The position numbers and the translations under genes were made by a program. The notes under the pieces were generated by a model. It made no database searches, was not told where the DNA came from, and saw nothing but the letters and a program-made list of their open reading frames with translations. Of a stretch of DNA of 64,000 nucleotides, positions 21,218 through 34,300 are shown piece by piece. Position 1 is the stretch's first letter. Every line of letters begins with the position of its first letter. The stretch is from Dioszegia crocea (taxonomy: Eukaryota; Basidiomycota; Tremellomycetes; Tremellales; Bulleribasidiaceae), in assembly GCA_001600615.1 (NCBI GenBank), contig BCKK01000008.1, forward strand, positions 1,036,134-1,100,133, in the 5' to 3' direction.

Positions 21218-24200
21218 ATGGCGCAGAGACGGCAGACCGCACACCGAGCGGTAGTCGAGCCTATCCCACCTGTTCTGGCGAGAAGGCTAGACCAGCCGTC
21301 CGGCTCCAGACGGCCCACGGGTCAGACAGCCTATGCTTCGAAAGAGCTCTATGAGGCTTTGCTAGCTTCGAAGCGGAAAGCCGCCAAGGTGCAGAGTAAT
21401 GGGGATGAGGCGGAAACAGAGTCTGTCGGTGCTGCAGTGAGCTGGCCTAGGGAGAGAAGACTGGAAGGAAAAGGCAAGGGCAAGGAAGAGAGTTTGATCA
21501 TTTGGGTTATGCCTGTTTTTGACGATGTAAGTCTGGCACTTACGCCTTGGATCAAGGCTGGAGCTGATTTGATCAGTTGGTTCTTCCTGTAAAGGTCCTC
21601 TATGTCCCCCATCATCTCTTACCTGAATACTCGACACCTCCCATATCCGTCCTTGTCCACCTACATCAACCAATCATTCTCACTTCGGTCATTCTGCAAG
21701 CTGTTGCCGAGACCGAGGCTGAGGCCACGACTTCATCCCCTGGCAGTGCAGACCTTGGAGATATACTCGATCTACTCGTTGGCGGAGGGGATCATCACCA
21801 CCACAGACCACCTAATGGCAAAGCAAATGGTCATCATCCTCCTCGGACCGCCCGCATAATCCGCCAAGGCGAAATCATAGATTCTCCTTGCGGGGCAATC
21901 TATCGGATTCTCATGCTTGAGCCCGTCCGTCAGGGCTCATGTGTATCTTCTACCCGCTTAGTGTTGTCTACTACCCCATATATCCGGTCCCTACAACACG
22001 ACCCATTTAACGAGGACAACGACGACCCTCACTCTGAATCCTCACACCCCCGTACCCATCTTTCACTAGACGATTTCGACCCCGACGCCTTCCTCTCTGC
22101 CTCTCTATCACTTCCCCAACCTGCAGATCTCCCAGATGGCGAAACTCTCCCCTCGACACCCCTCTCATACGTGAACGGATCAAACACTAGCGGATCAATA
22201 ACCCCTCGGCCCGGCGACACGCATAGTCCCGCCGTACCCATTACGGCTCTTCAGGACGAATCCGACTTAAACGGACACGGCGCAGATTCAGGAACGAAGT
22301 TCTCAGCTGTTAGATCTTCAGGTCCCGGGCCATCAGAGGGGGAGGAGGAAGTATGTTGGGTTGGTGTAGGCGGGTTGGGTCGAGCGGGGATATTCGAAGG
22401 TGATTGGGTTTACATCAGTTCTAAAGGAGAAGGACGGCTAGTGAAAGTTCTAGCATGGGAAAGGTTGGATATATCGGACTTTGACCTCCCGCTTGATCCC
22501 ATCTTACTCCCTCCGGCCATCTTCCGATCATTGTTCCCTCACCCAATAGGGTCTGGGTCAAATCCCGAAATTGTTATTTCGCCAACTACGTTCGGTGCGC
22601 GGATGCCGACATTACCTACGGCCAAAACTATTACTCTGGCAAGGATAGCGACGGCTGAAGGTGTTGATAAGCGGTATGAGCGGTCCTGGCTCAAAGGTCT
22701 CCGGCGTCATTTCGGCAAGACGCCAGGCGGTCAGGGGAAGTTAGTGAGAAGAGGGGATGTTTTGGCGATACCAATTTATCAAGATCGGCCATTGGTATCG
22801 GATGAGGAGATATCGGAGGATGAAGAAGGGTCCGATGATGAAGATATACGACCCAAAAAAGCAACACCCACAGCTGTAGCATACTTTCAAATCACATCAC
22901 TCTCGTTTGACCCCCTCGTCCCACTCGAAGAAGACTTCCGATCTTCTTTATCGTCAAAAGCCCGTTCTGGGGAATTGGGCGTATGGGCAGATGTGGGCGG
23001 GGATACAAGGATGGTTTTGACTGGTTTGGAAAGGGGGAGGATATCTGGTCGAGCGGGCGATACAGCCTGGTGGGGTATTTGTGAGTTGCTTCCCTCAAAT
23101 CAGAGATTCTCAACTGATAGGCATAGCGAGTCCACCTGCACCAGCATGCCTTAGCGCCGCCAACAAGCTAAGAAACCTACTCTCATCCTGTATTTCTAGA
23201 CCTGGTATGGGCTCTTTACTTCAACTATCTATCCTCGTTCAAGGCGCAAGAGGTTCAGGAAAGATCAGCAGTATACGCAATCTTGCCAATGAGCTAGGAT
23301 ATAATGTCGTCCAGGTATGTCCATCTCCTGGTTGAGTGCTAATGTTCCAGGTCGACTGTTTTGACATTATCGGCGATTCCCAACAAGTTCTCCAGGGCAC
23401 TTTGCAGGCCCGTATCGAAAAGGCCAAATCTACCGCTCCGTCCATTTTACTCCTTCATCATATCGAGGCCCTGGCTAAGAAGTCCGAATCGGCAGCTACA
23501 GGTCGACCACCTTCGATCGTAAAAGTCATTGAAGATGCCGTGGAGTCTTTGAGGGCTGCAGCGAAAGAGACGGGCTGGCCTTGCGTCTTGGTGGGCACGG
23601 TGGTCGATCCGGAGGTTGTCCCAGGCGAGTTGTTGGGAGTGTTCAAGCAGGACATAGTGATCACTGTAAGTCTCCCATTGGGCTTTACTGACAATTAGGC
23701 TCCGAACGAAATCGAACGGAGAACAATCACCGATAATCTCTTATCCCACTCATCCCTCGCTCCGGACGTTACATCCTCCATCATTTCCTCCCAAACCGCC
23801 GCATTACACGCCGGTGACCTCCGCGCCCTCATTTCCAAAGCCCAAACCCTTGCCATTCTCCGCGCTACCTCTTCCTCTTCCCGCTCCGCCGCCGATATCC
23901 GACTATCGGGCCTCAGCCTCACATCAGCCGATATAACCTCTGCGCTAGGCTCGGCCCGATCTGCCTATTCTGATAGTATCGGCGCCCCCAAAATCCCCAA
24001 TGTATCATGGGACGATATCGGTGGACTCGCCGGAGTCAAAGATGAGATCCTCGAAACGATTCAATTACCCCTTGATCACCCGGAGCTGTTCGCTTCGGGT
24101 TTAAAGAAACGTTCCGGTATCCTCTTATACGGTCCACCCGGTACCGGCAAAACACTACTCGCCAAAGCCGTCGCTACTTCCTGTTCCCTCAACTTCTTTT

Positions 24201-25003
24201 CCGTCAAGGGCCCCGAATTGCTCAATATGTACATTGGCGAATCCGAAGCAAATGTCCGCCGGGTCTTTCAGAGAGCTCGGGATGCCGCGCCCTGCGTGGT
24301 TTTTATGGATGAGCTAGACTCTGTCGCTCCGAAACGGGGAAACCAAGGGGATTCGGGAGGGGTGATGGATCGGATCGTTTCTCAGCTTTTGGCAGAGTTG
24401 GACGGGATGGGTAAAGCGGGAGAAGGTGACGTTTTCGTCATGGGCGCAACGAATCGGCCTGATTTACTCGATAGCGCTTTACTCCGACCGGGCAGATTCG
24501 ATCGATTGGTCTATCTCTCACCACCTAAAGTGAGGATGGAGCAATTAAGCATTTTGAAGGCGTTAACGAGGAAATTTACGCTGGATGAGGGATTGGATCT
24601 GGGGCAGGTGGTCGAGCGGTGCGGATACAATTTGACGGGTGCGGATTTCTACGCTTTGGCCAGTGATGCGATGTTGGGCGCGATGACTAGGGCGGCGGAA
24701 AGGGTCGATGAGCGTATCAAGGCCCTAGAGGGGGAAAGGGCGGAGAGAAAGGGGGATTGGCCGATACCGCTTACGCCGCAGTATTATCTGGATAGGATGG
24801 CGAGTCCGGAAGAGGTCCAGGTTGTTGTGGGGCTGGAGGACTTTTTGGGGGCGTTACAGAGGCTGCGGCCGAGTGTCAGCGATGAGGAAATGAGGCATTA
24901 TGAGCGCGTGCAGGGGGAGTTTAGGGGGATGAGTGTGGGGGCTAATGGGAATGGGAATGGGAATGGGAATGGGAATGTAGAGGAGAATAGAGCATCGGAC
25001 TAG
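21218..25003 (+). CDS. PEX6: Peroxisomal AAA-type ATPase Pex6
   Basis: With Pex1, Pex6 extracts ubiquitinated Pex5 receptor from the peroxisomal membrane so that matrix protein import can continue. Five exons (21218-21526, 21577-23080, 23127-23314, 23351-23665, 23699-25003) give 1206 aa. The N-terminal ~600 aa are family-typical and poorly conserved. The D1 ATPase has a Walker-A-like GARGSGKISS and a degenerate Walker B (ILLLHHIEAL). D2 is canonical: VSWDDIGGLAGVK, GPPGTGKTLLAKAVA, FMDELDSVAPKRG, ATNRPDLLDSALLRPGRFD; the intervening SVKGPELLNMYIGESEANV is Pex6-typical. The tail holds a (Asn-Gly)n run from a GGGAAT repeat at about 24946-24978. The stop overlaps the stop of the convergent gene. 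Confidence 0.95.
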
Positions 25004-25901
25004 GTGCGGTCGTGGATAATCGAACTCATATGCAAACGTCGTAGGTCCCTTTCCTGATTGTGATGACCCCAAGCATTCGGAGTTTGCCAGCGTTGGTCAA
25101 CGCATGCCGGTTGCCTGTGTATACTGATGAGGGACGTCTGGGCCGGGTGGCTTATCTCATTAACTGTTTTAGCTCCCATTGGGCATACGCATTTGATCTT
25201 ACATGGCTGGACATTCTCACATCCACTACACTGACTATTCTGACCAAAAGCTAGTTCACTGTCGTATAGGCCCTTGTACACCATCGACGAACCCATGGCC
25301 ATGGAACTAGTATGAGAGCTGCTCTTCCGGATACCTGCCAATTTCTCGTCCATCCATTCTGTGGAACAGCCAATGAGCTTGCCTGCCATCTCCACGCACT
25401 CTCTCGCCATATATGGCATTGCCCTGTACGAGTTATACCTCGTGAAAACCCTGTTATCATCAGCCGTGCGCGCTCGACGATCTAGTGACACCTATGATCA
25501 TTCTTGTGGGTCACTTACCTCACCGCAACGGGCTCTCTGGTGAGCACCCGCTGGACGGTTCCGACGACTGTTTTGACCACCTCGGCAAATGTGTATTCGT
25601 GAGGTCGGGGTGTGCCCTTCGAAAGATAGGCAAACTTGGCGGCATTATACCGGTCTCTCCCCGTCCAGTCGGTCTCCGCATCGTCACCTTGGCACAATGC
25701 CTCGAAGTCCTGGGACCACAGCTCCGGCTGCTGTAGCAGCGCAATCAGATTCGACTGCGAGCCCCACACGCTGGGTTCGCAGAGATGCTTCAGGTAGTCC
25801 ATGCTGTCAGGAAGAGTCGGTAGGTCAGTCAGTCGATGAGAGCATGAATCTTCGCGGTCAGGGAAACAGACGCGTATGGTTTCTTCGTTCTGTGCCGACA
25901 T
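25000..25901 (-). CDS. Hypothetical protein, 277 aa, Cys-rich C terminus
   Basis: Exons 25519-25901 and 25000-25450 (68-nt intron with a CTGATGATAACAG end) sum to 834 nt. The N-terminal half is acidic and helical (LPDSMDYLKHLCEPSVWG; AEVVKTVVGTVQRVLTREPV). The second exon has an amphipathic helix (MARECVEMAGKLIGCS) and a Cys cluster, CSGCENVQPCKIKCVCPMG, that could bind metal. Its TAG stop (complement of 25000-25002) overlaps the PEX6 TAG (25001-25003). No family recognised. The splice is phase-consistent, which supports a real gene. Confidence 0.6.
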
Positions 25902-26284
25902 GGTGGAATGGGAAAGAAGGAGAAACAATGATGAACACGCTCGTATGGATACGGCGGGTGGCAAGACGTTAGGCGGAATAGCACCGACGTACACCAATTC
26001 CATTGTCCTGGTGCGAAGGCGCCAGCCAGGTGAAAGGAATCCTGTTATCAATGAATCAGCCAGTTCTTGTCCGAGGTTCAGGATACAAGTCTCCTGTCCT
26101 CTGTTTGTGCGATCGTATGGTTGAAGCCGTTGGAGTTTGGAAGTCATCACGGTTAGCTGAGCCCTCTCTTCATCTTGGCCAGCTTTAATCAATCAAAGCT
26201 TAGCACCCGGTCGCCGAGATGATCGGTGTGTCACAGCTCTGACTTGCATATGGATTCTGACGACATTGACAGTATCTGAGCGAG

Positions 26285-26979
26285 CTATACTGCATCTCGA
26301 GAGTGAGACCAGGTGGAGGAAGGGCTGCGGCTGCTTCGCGACTTGCGGCGCAACCAATCCGGAAGCCTCAGACAGCCTGAGCGCGAAGTGTCATCCTCCT
26401 CGCCAGCGTGACCCTCTTCTGGCACAATCTCGGTCTCGACTGCCGCGCTGACCGTAACAGTGTCGGTGAATGCGAGAGGGAGGCAGGAAGCTGTGCCGAG
26501 ATGAGCGACCTTCCCGGTCAAGAGATCTGCAATCGAAGCACTTCGCGTCTGGAAATCGAAGTTGTATTGCACGCCCGTGGATCTGCAGGAGTCAGCCAAG
26601 CGCATTGAGCCGGGTGCTCCAGCGCGTTCGTTCAAGTCTCAACTGACTCTCCGGATTCCAGATCCATCTTTCGCAATTGATCGGTGGTCATGAATATGTG
26701 GAAGGGCAGCCGCTTCTTGCTATCAGAGGGGATATCCGGATTCGTGAGCGCGAGCATCGCCTGGATGAGACGGAATTGAAGGGCATGGGGATGGGATTCA
26801 GAGATGACGGCAGTCTTGCTACCTGCATCTCGGATGGCAGTGAGACGTTCTCTCGACGCCGGTGGGTAAAGATGGCGCAGGACGTCGTCAGCCCTCATAT
26901 TCACGATATCTCCAGGAGAGCATGAGCATGAGCCGGTTGAGCATGCTTCGGTGACATCAGTGGGATTGAAGCTCGTCAT
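26285..26979 (-). CDS. Hypothetical protein, 209 aa
   Basis: Exons 26648-26979 and 26285-26582 (65-nt intron with CTGAC branch, ending CTGCAG) sum to 630 nt. The start MTSFNPTDVTEACSTGSCSC contains a Cys/Ser cluster. The middle has helices (ADDVLRHLYPPASRERLTAI) and a beta-rich stretch across the junction (GVQYNFDFQTRSASIADLL). The tail is acidic, then basic/Ser-rich (RRKSRSSRSPSSTWSHS). It is oriented head-to-tail with the 277-aa orphan gene next door. I see no recognisable domain. Confidence 0.55.
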
Positions 26980-27488
26980 TGTGGCTGCGGGGTGAATGAT
27001 AGAGGTGAAGGACGTGGATGATTGAGCTTGCGTGAACTGATTGTGATAATATCGGTACTTGAGAGGATATGTGGTGGTTGAGGGAGTCGAAAAGCGCGAG
27101 AGAAGGGGGGGACACCCGGTGGCAAATCTAGCCTGGCCGGCCAATCTCTCCTCTTTGAACGTGGTGTTTGGCGCATCGAAAGGATCAGTCTGGAAGGACG
27201 AGAAAGGATACTATGACGCGTTTTGCACCAGCTTCTTACGCGTGTCAGCTGTCAGCCATGAGTCCACCCTATGTCCTCCTTTGAAGTGTGTTTGATCGCT
27301 GCACGGCCAAGTCGGCGACCGCTTGTGCTTCCACCGTCTCCAATCTTTTCTCCATCGACAAGGTGATCTACTCCAGGTCAGGAAGGCCACAACTTCAGTA
27401 TCGAGCAGTCAGTCCGTCACCCTGTCGAACATAGCATACACTTATCCAAAGTCCAACATATCGCCCTCCCACCGTACTCCACCGAACA
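26980..27488. other. Intergenic between orphan gene and CTK1-like kinase
   Basis: About 510 bp. It holds the upstream region of the orphan gene and the 3' flank of the kinase. Frames here show no support. Confidence 0.45.
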
Positions 27489-30400
27489 CTACCTGCCCTC
27501 CCCAGCACCACTCCCACCTGCACTCTCCCTCTTCTTCCTCCGATGAACTTTCGCATCCATCTCATGCTGCTCCCCATACTTCCTCAGCTGAGTCGGCATT
27601 TCCATCCCAGGCTCTTCTTCCATGAAATACGCAGTACTCAACGCCTCCCTAGCCCCCACCCGCTTGGCCGGATCATACATCAACAGCCCTACCGCCAAAT
27701 CCAGCGCGGCGGGCGATAACCATTTCTTGAATGATTCCCTAAACTTATCCGGGAGTGAAGTTTTAGGACGGACAAGTTCGTACCATGGTAATTCGAGTAA
27801 TTGGGGCCATGTCGCAGGAGAAGGTGTACCGAGGAGTGCGTAGATTGTTTCAAGTTGTGAGATTTCGTCTGTCCCTTGGAATATGGGTTTGGTGACGAAG
27901 AGTTCTAACATGATACAGCTTATCCATCAGCATGAGTCCTTAGCAAGAGTAAAGATTAGACTCACCCCGCAGACCAAATATCCACTTCTGGACCATAAAC
28001 CGTTTCACCCAGCAAGAGCTCGGGACTTCGATACCAGAGCGTAATGACTCGGTTGGTATAATCGTCCCTCCGTTTCTTGCTGTAGAACCTCGCCAATCCG
28101 AAATCTGCCAACTTCAACACCCCACTGCCGTCCAGGAGGATATTTGATCCCTTGAGATCACGATGTAGGATGGACCGGTCGTGGAGGTATGCGAGCCCAT
28201 CGAGCATTTGATAGTTTAAAGATTTGATATTGGCGGGTGAGAATTTCAGGTCGGGGTGCGCGAGGAGACCCGTTAGGTCATGCTCCATATACTCGAAGAT
28301 CATGTATACGGATCCTGAAAGTCAGCCTCTTACTGGAGAAGAACAATGATCAGGCTTACCCTTGGACACCATCATTTCGACCAGATCAATCACATTGTCA
28401 TGCTTCAACCCTTGCAAGAGTTTGATTTCTCGCATAGCCGTCACTGGGAATCCGTCCTTCTCCCCTTCCATCCTTATCCGCTTCATGGCGACAAACACCC
28501 CACTCTCCACATTCTTCGCCTTGTATACCTTCCCATACGTCCCTTCGCCCACACATGCCAGACGCTCATATACCTCTCCAGGCGGTAATCGCGATGTCGG
28601 CTTGACTTCCACCACCGGTGAGGGTGTGGGTGGAGGCAGAATCACAGCCTGCTTAACCGGAGAGGCATCGCGCAGTTGCTTCTCCTGGCTCTTATCCACT
28701 TCAACCCCAAGTTCCCGCTCGTCCGCTGTCAATTTCCGCTTGAGCTCCAAGAGCTGTTGAATTTGCTCAACTTCCTGATCCGTCGGTGGACGGCCAAAGT
28801 AGTGGACCAGGAATTCGGGTAGGGCAGGCGATGTGTTCTGCTCGAGCCATTGTCGGAAGGCAGCTTGGACGTATGGCGCAATAGAATTGAGGTGGTCGGA
28901 GTACGATTGTTGGTGGGCTGCCAGTGTGTCTAGGGGTTTAGGGGCGGCAAATGGTGCGGGTGAGGCAGAAGTGGGTGGGCGGGTCGGAGGGAAGGGAGGA
29001 AGAGCCGGAGGGGGACCGGCGGGGATGAGAGGCGGGGTAGGCGGAGGAGGGGGATGGTTGTGAACAGGCGGCGGCGGTTGTGGGAAGGAATGACCGTTGG
29101 TGTATGGGGGTGACGATCTGCTTAATCCGGCAGTCGTAGGCGTTGAGGGGGTAGACCGATCGTCAAATAGATGCTGGACGGAAGATTTTGCGAGTGGTGC
29201 TCGAGCAAGCGAGAGATCGATTTTGATAGCCGCAGGTCTGCGAGGGGGTGAAACCGGTAATGGAGGTGGCATGTGAGATGGATAACCATTTTGGCTTGGG
29301 GGGTGATAGCCATTTGTTGATTGGGGAGGTGGAGATCGAGGCATTCGCTGTTCAGGCCGATAGAACGTGGATGAGGTTGAGCCTGGCCATCGCGACGTGG
29401 ACTGCGGAGCAGGACTCGGGGCCCTGGGTGGTGGAGGAGGATGTGGAGGGTGATCATCTTGGCCCCTCGCTACACCCTCTGCCCATCGATCACGACGAGG
29501 TGCTGATGCCTGCCTGCCTGGTCCAGCATCTACCGGAGGCAGAGGTGGAGGTTGGGAGTGCGATTGTGTATGTGGAGGTGCATGTGAGAAGACAGACTTC
29601 TGATCTGGTAAAGCCGGTCGACCCCACTGTCTAGGAGGTGATAATTGGCGAGGAGCAGTAGGTGGCGGATGCCGATGATGCGCCTGGGGATGGCGAGGGG
29701 GTGAGGGTGGCGGTATGGGAAAGCGCGGCGGGGAAGGAGAGCGACGTGATGGGTGTCTAGTCGCTGAGGGCGGAAGATGGGGTATTGGATCACGATGATG
29801 ATGTTGAGATGTATCGCGGCGGCGATAAGGGGATATGGAGCGTGATGAGGAGGTGGATGAATAATCCCGGCGGTGAGGATAATGCCGAGGGGAGGTTGCA
29901 CTGGAAGACGAAGGAGAATGTTCTCTTGCGCGTTTTTGGGGAGGTAGTAATGGCGGAGATCCGGCCCGAGAGGGCTGTGAACGATGTGGTGAGGCTTCTC
30001 TAGGATGCCTAGGCGAACGAGGTCTGGGATGTCAGCTCGGTGTTTCCGGGAGGCAAGATGACTCACCTTTCATCCCTACTTCTTGACCTCGCCCGTTTCT
30101 CCGCCCTCTCCTCAGTACGGTCCCTAGATCCTACGCCGTAATCTGGACTAGCCCTCCCTCCCCTATTTGCAGAAGACGAAGCTGGCGGCCTTTCCCAATC
30201 GGATCTCGGTGCTGGACCAGGCGGTGGCGGTGGCGCCAAAGACGGTCTATCCTGACTGCCCCATGGTCTCCGCTGCCCCACTGCGTCAGGTGGACGATAC
30301 GAATTCCCAGATTCCCTTCTATCGCGAACGATGTCGGGCTCTCTCCGTCTATACTGATCCTCCTCCTCTGGCATCCTCCGCCTTGGATCCCTATCATCCT

Positions 30401-30854
30401 CTCTTCCTCTCTGGACCCGATCATTCCCTGCCGGTCCAGAAGGTACGGGTTGACCATTCCCACCCGCCCCAGTCTTCCTGTTCCAAGCAGACCACGATCT
30501 CTCGTCCTGCTCCCTCTCCATCCTCCCTCGACGGTCGTCACCACCTTTCGAGCCCCGCCGTTCCGATTGGCCCGACCGTCCAGGTGCAGTCGGCGGCCCA
30601 TCCCTCCTAGGAGACCGAGGCGGAGCAGCTGCAGAGCTTGATCCCTGCCCCTGCTGTCCCATACTCGGAGCGTATCCCTGACGCGCCGGTCCCTTGCCCC
30701 TTGGCTCAGTCGGCGTCCAGCTGCTCTGGGCAGCACCTCCAGGCCGCCAGCTCTCCTTCTTGATCGGCATGGGCCCATTTCTATGTGGGTAGCCCGGCTG
30801 CGTCGGGGACGGGGACATCACCCAGGGATTTTCAGTCCCGTTATGCCGCGACAT
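27489..30854 (-). CDS. CTK1: CTK1/CDK12-type cyclin-dependent kinase
   Basis: Probable kinase of the Ctk1/CDK12 group, which phosphorylates Ser2 of the RNA polymerase II C-terminal repeats during elongation. A long N-terminal region is Arg/Ser/Pro-rich (GSRDRTEERAEKRARSRSRD; RRDYSSTSSSRSISPYRRRD), as in CDK12. The kinase domain follows: GEGTYGKVYKA (P-loop), VAMKRIRM (catalytic Lys), PVTAMRE (PSTAIRE-like helix), HRDLKGSNILL, DFGLAR and YTNRVITLWYRSPELLLG (T-loop). It ends in a Lys/Arg-rich tail (KVHRRKKRESAGG). The start MSRHNGTENPW was preferred over an ATG 54 nt upstream. Divergent from the Rho GEF gene. The exact paralogue (Ctk1 versus Bur1 type) is inferred from the RS-rich N terminus. 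Confidence 0.88.
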
Positions 30855-31306
30855 GGTGTATATAGATGGAGAAGGGGTGTAGATGAGAACTTGGTGGTGG
30901 TCTCGCAAATCCTAATCGTCCATTTACTTCCGCTAATGCGCCGACGCGTCTCGTCATCTAGTACAAACAGCATGGTATCTATAGAATGCAGCACTAACTG
31001 TGAAGTGTCCCTCCAAGGGACTCTGGCCTACGTGTAAGTATGCATCATGAAGTGGGTACCTCCTCATGCTACATTCATGACGAAGCATGCATGCATGCCC
31101 TATAAACCCACCCAAACTTCTACGACGCGTTACACATTCCGCGTGACGGAAACAATCCGGCCCCATCCATTTGCGCAGCGTGTACCTTTCCTTTGAAGCC
31201 ATACTCTTCACGCCTAGTCAACGACCCCATACCATACATCTGCTGCCCATGAGCCACGATCAGTGATCCCCATTCCTCATCTACGGCAATCTCGAACGTA
31301 CGAATC
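30855..31306. promoter_or_regulatory. Divergent promoter region CTK1-like / Rho GEF
   Basis: The 452 bp between the two start codons must carry both promoters. It is AT-richer than its surroundings and has no obvious TATA box close to either start. No RNA gene seen. Confidence 0.5.
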
Positions 31307-34300
31307 ATGCCGCCCTCGGGTCCCCGCTCGCGCGGTAATCAACCCCCACCGCCAGCTCGGAATGCTAATGTGCGAAATGAGGCATTTGAGAGTATCTTTG
31401 GGCGTCCAGCTGGGGGGCATCATATGGCAGGTGGACCACCGCCACCTCCGTCTGGACCTCAACCTCACCAGCAAGGCTACGGATATCAACCCCGACCTCC
31501 ACCACCAACACAGCAGCCTTCAGGGTATTTCCACCCTGCGCAACCTGCCTATCCTCCTGGACAATATCGCGGTGCTCCCGGATTTCCACCGGGCCAGCAA
31601 TATGCTCCTCGGCCTGATTTCGGGGTCCCACCACCACCGCCGCCTCAGCAGCAGCAGGCCTATCAGCCAGAAGCTTATAGATCATATCCTGCACAGCCAA
31701 ATGTAAGCGTTTCATCTTCCCAATCCAACCCCTTGTACTGCCGCTGACGGTCCAGTCCGATTATCCAGATCGACGCGCTTCTTTAGCTCCGTCTACATAT
31801 TCCACCTCCTCGGCATCCTTTTACTCCCCTACGCCCGAGAATGTCTCGCCGGCAGTTCAGACTGCTCGTCGGATGCCTAGCCAAACGTTCCCTGCTCCCC
31901 CACCTTCACATCGCATAGACCCCCCGCCACGATCTACAAATGGCTCACTCGCTCCGACTCCTGCGCAGGCATATCAAGCTGGCTATGCACCTTCCCCTAC
32001 TACTTCCGTATTCCCCTCTCGACCTTCGCCTGTCCCTGGTCCCTCGCGCGAACCTTCAATGTCAAGCACGCGCGTCACCCCTTCTCCGGGATCCCAAATG
32101 GGCCAAAGACCGATGCTTGATGTGGACACACGACATCAGTCGCCTACAGCCGGCGTGTTGAAGGAGTTTGAGAGAATGGGATTTGACGGAGCAGGCGGAG
32201 GACCGCTGGATGCGATTCCAGGAATCCCGAAGCGGTCATCGGATTCGCCAATAGGCGCCGAATTTGGGAGACTGGCAGAACGGATATCTGGCGATTATGA
32301 CAGTGAGTGTTCGCTGATGGCAGAGCTGACTCCAGACCGATACACGCACCATCGATCTGATACCAGAACGTCGACATCGAGTGTGAATCCAGGCATGCAC
32401 AAGCGAATGGCGTCGGATTCATCAATGTCAAGCGGAGGATATACTCTGACTGGTATCAATAGATCCATGGCGTAGGTGCTAGTCCACAGAATCTGTTGTC
32501 ATAGCTAAAAAGATAGGCCATTATCCCAAATCGACTCCCCGACCTCGCCTGGAACACCCACCGACCCTTACCGCCCTCGCGAATCCGTCGATTCCACCCG
32601 ATCCGGTCCGGACGGCCTCCCACCTGGCGCAGGTGTAGGTTACGATCGCTCCACATCCTTCTCAGGCTCATCTACCACACGAAAAGAAGTCTCAGCGGCA
32701 GTCCGTTCTGGCTCTGTCGGTCATAATCACCGTCGCCCCATTCCCGGACCGGCCGCATATGGCTTCCCCACTCCCCTCCCTTCCAATCGATCACTACATG
32801 ACACCCTCCACCGGTCTTCCTCTTCCGCTCGCCAAATCGCCCTTTCCACCATCCCCAATATCTACCCTGCACTCCTCTCGCGCGTCGCTGAGGTATTCAA
32901 ACAACTCATCTCACCCGCCGAACTTGTCAAAGACGGTATAACGTACAAAGACGCCTTCGACGGTCGGACGGCAGTGAGCATCATTGGCGATATAATAAAA
33001 ACGCCAGATCGAAATCTTGCCCTTTTACTCGGACGGGCATTGGACGCTCAGAAGATGTTCCACGATGTGACGTATGATCACCGATTACGGGATAATCCAC
33101 ACGAAGTGTATCAGTTCAAAGAACGGTTGTCGGCACCATTTATGCCGGCCGGTGCGGGCGGTCTACCTGCAGATAGTCCCACATCGGAACATACGGGATT
33201 GGCACGGGCGACAAGCTCAGGTTCGGCCTCAATCATGCGCGCACCCAGTCGACCGGGACACGGACCCCAAACACCCGAATCGATGAGTCTGCAAATGTCA
33301 GATAGTCAGATATCTTTGCCACCCTCGACGGTGGCTACACCAGCTACGAGCCTGACCAATCTTTCGCAGACGCCAGGGGCGACGATGAAGGTTTCGAGCG
33401 GCGGACTGGGGTTGGTCGATGATGATGGGGAAGATCTACCGGTTGGGGTGTTTACACTCTTGACGGATTGTTACTCGCCAACTTGTTCGCGCGAGAGTCT
33501 GTGTTACTCCATCAACTGTCCGAGGCGGCTGGAACAGATGAAGCGGCTGAATATGAAGCCGACGGGATTGAGTAGGAAGTTGTCTGAGGAGAGTATACAT
33601 GATGTCAAGGTAAGACATTTACTACATCAATAGGTTGTCCCAGCTGATCTTTTAGGAAACTGGCACACTGTGGATTCACTCAGTATCGCAAGAGATACTC
33701 GATAGCGTCGACGATCGTGAAAAATCCCGGCAAGAAGCAATCAACGAAGTAATCTACACCGAAAGGGACTTCGTACGGGATCTCGAATACCTAAAGGAAA
33801 ACTGGGTCAAACCTTTACTTTCAGAAGACATTATCCCCCTTGCTCGAAGGGAAGATTTCGTCCGACAGGTATTTTGGAATGTTCACGATGTCTGGAGTGT
33901 GAATCATATCCTTGGGGAACGATTGACGAAGCGACAAAAGCAACAACCGGTGGTTCAAAGTTTGGGTGATCTGTTTTTGGAACGGGTACCGCTTTTTGAA
34001 CCTTTTGTGGCTTATGGTGCACATCAGTTGTTTGGGAAATACGAGTTTGAGAAGGAGAAGGGTGCCAATCCGGCTTTTCAGAAGTTTGTCGATGTGAGTC
34101 TTGCGTTGCTTCTTTGATATAGGGTATTAAGCTGATATGGCATAGGAAACTGAACGTCGACCCGAATCACGAAAACTTGAACTTAATGGATATCTCACCA
34201 AACCTACTACTCGTCTCGGTCGATATCCCCTTTTACTCGCCGCTGTCCTGAAATACACGCCGGATGATCATCCCGACAAGAAGGACTTGGCAGAGGCTAT

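Noticed and set aside
25515..26192. Longer 225-aa reading of the orphan gene starting at 26192
   Set aside because: The start at MSAQNEE (25901) gives a phase-consistent two-exon gene; the upstream part looks like leader sequence open by chance.
29530..30066. 178-aa minus-strand frame within the CTK1-like gene
   Set aside because: The adjacent frame gives the RS-rich sequence (RRDYSSTSSSRSISPYRRRD) that continues both flanking parts of the kinase; this frame is its shadow.
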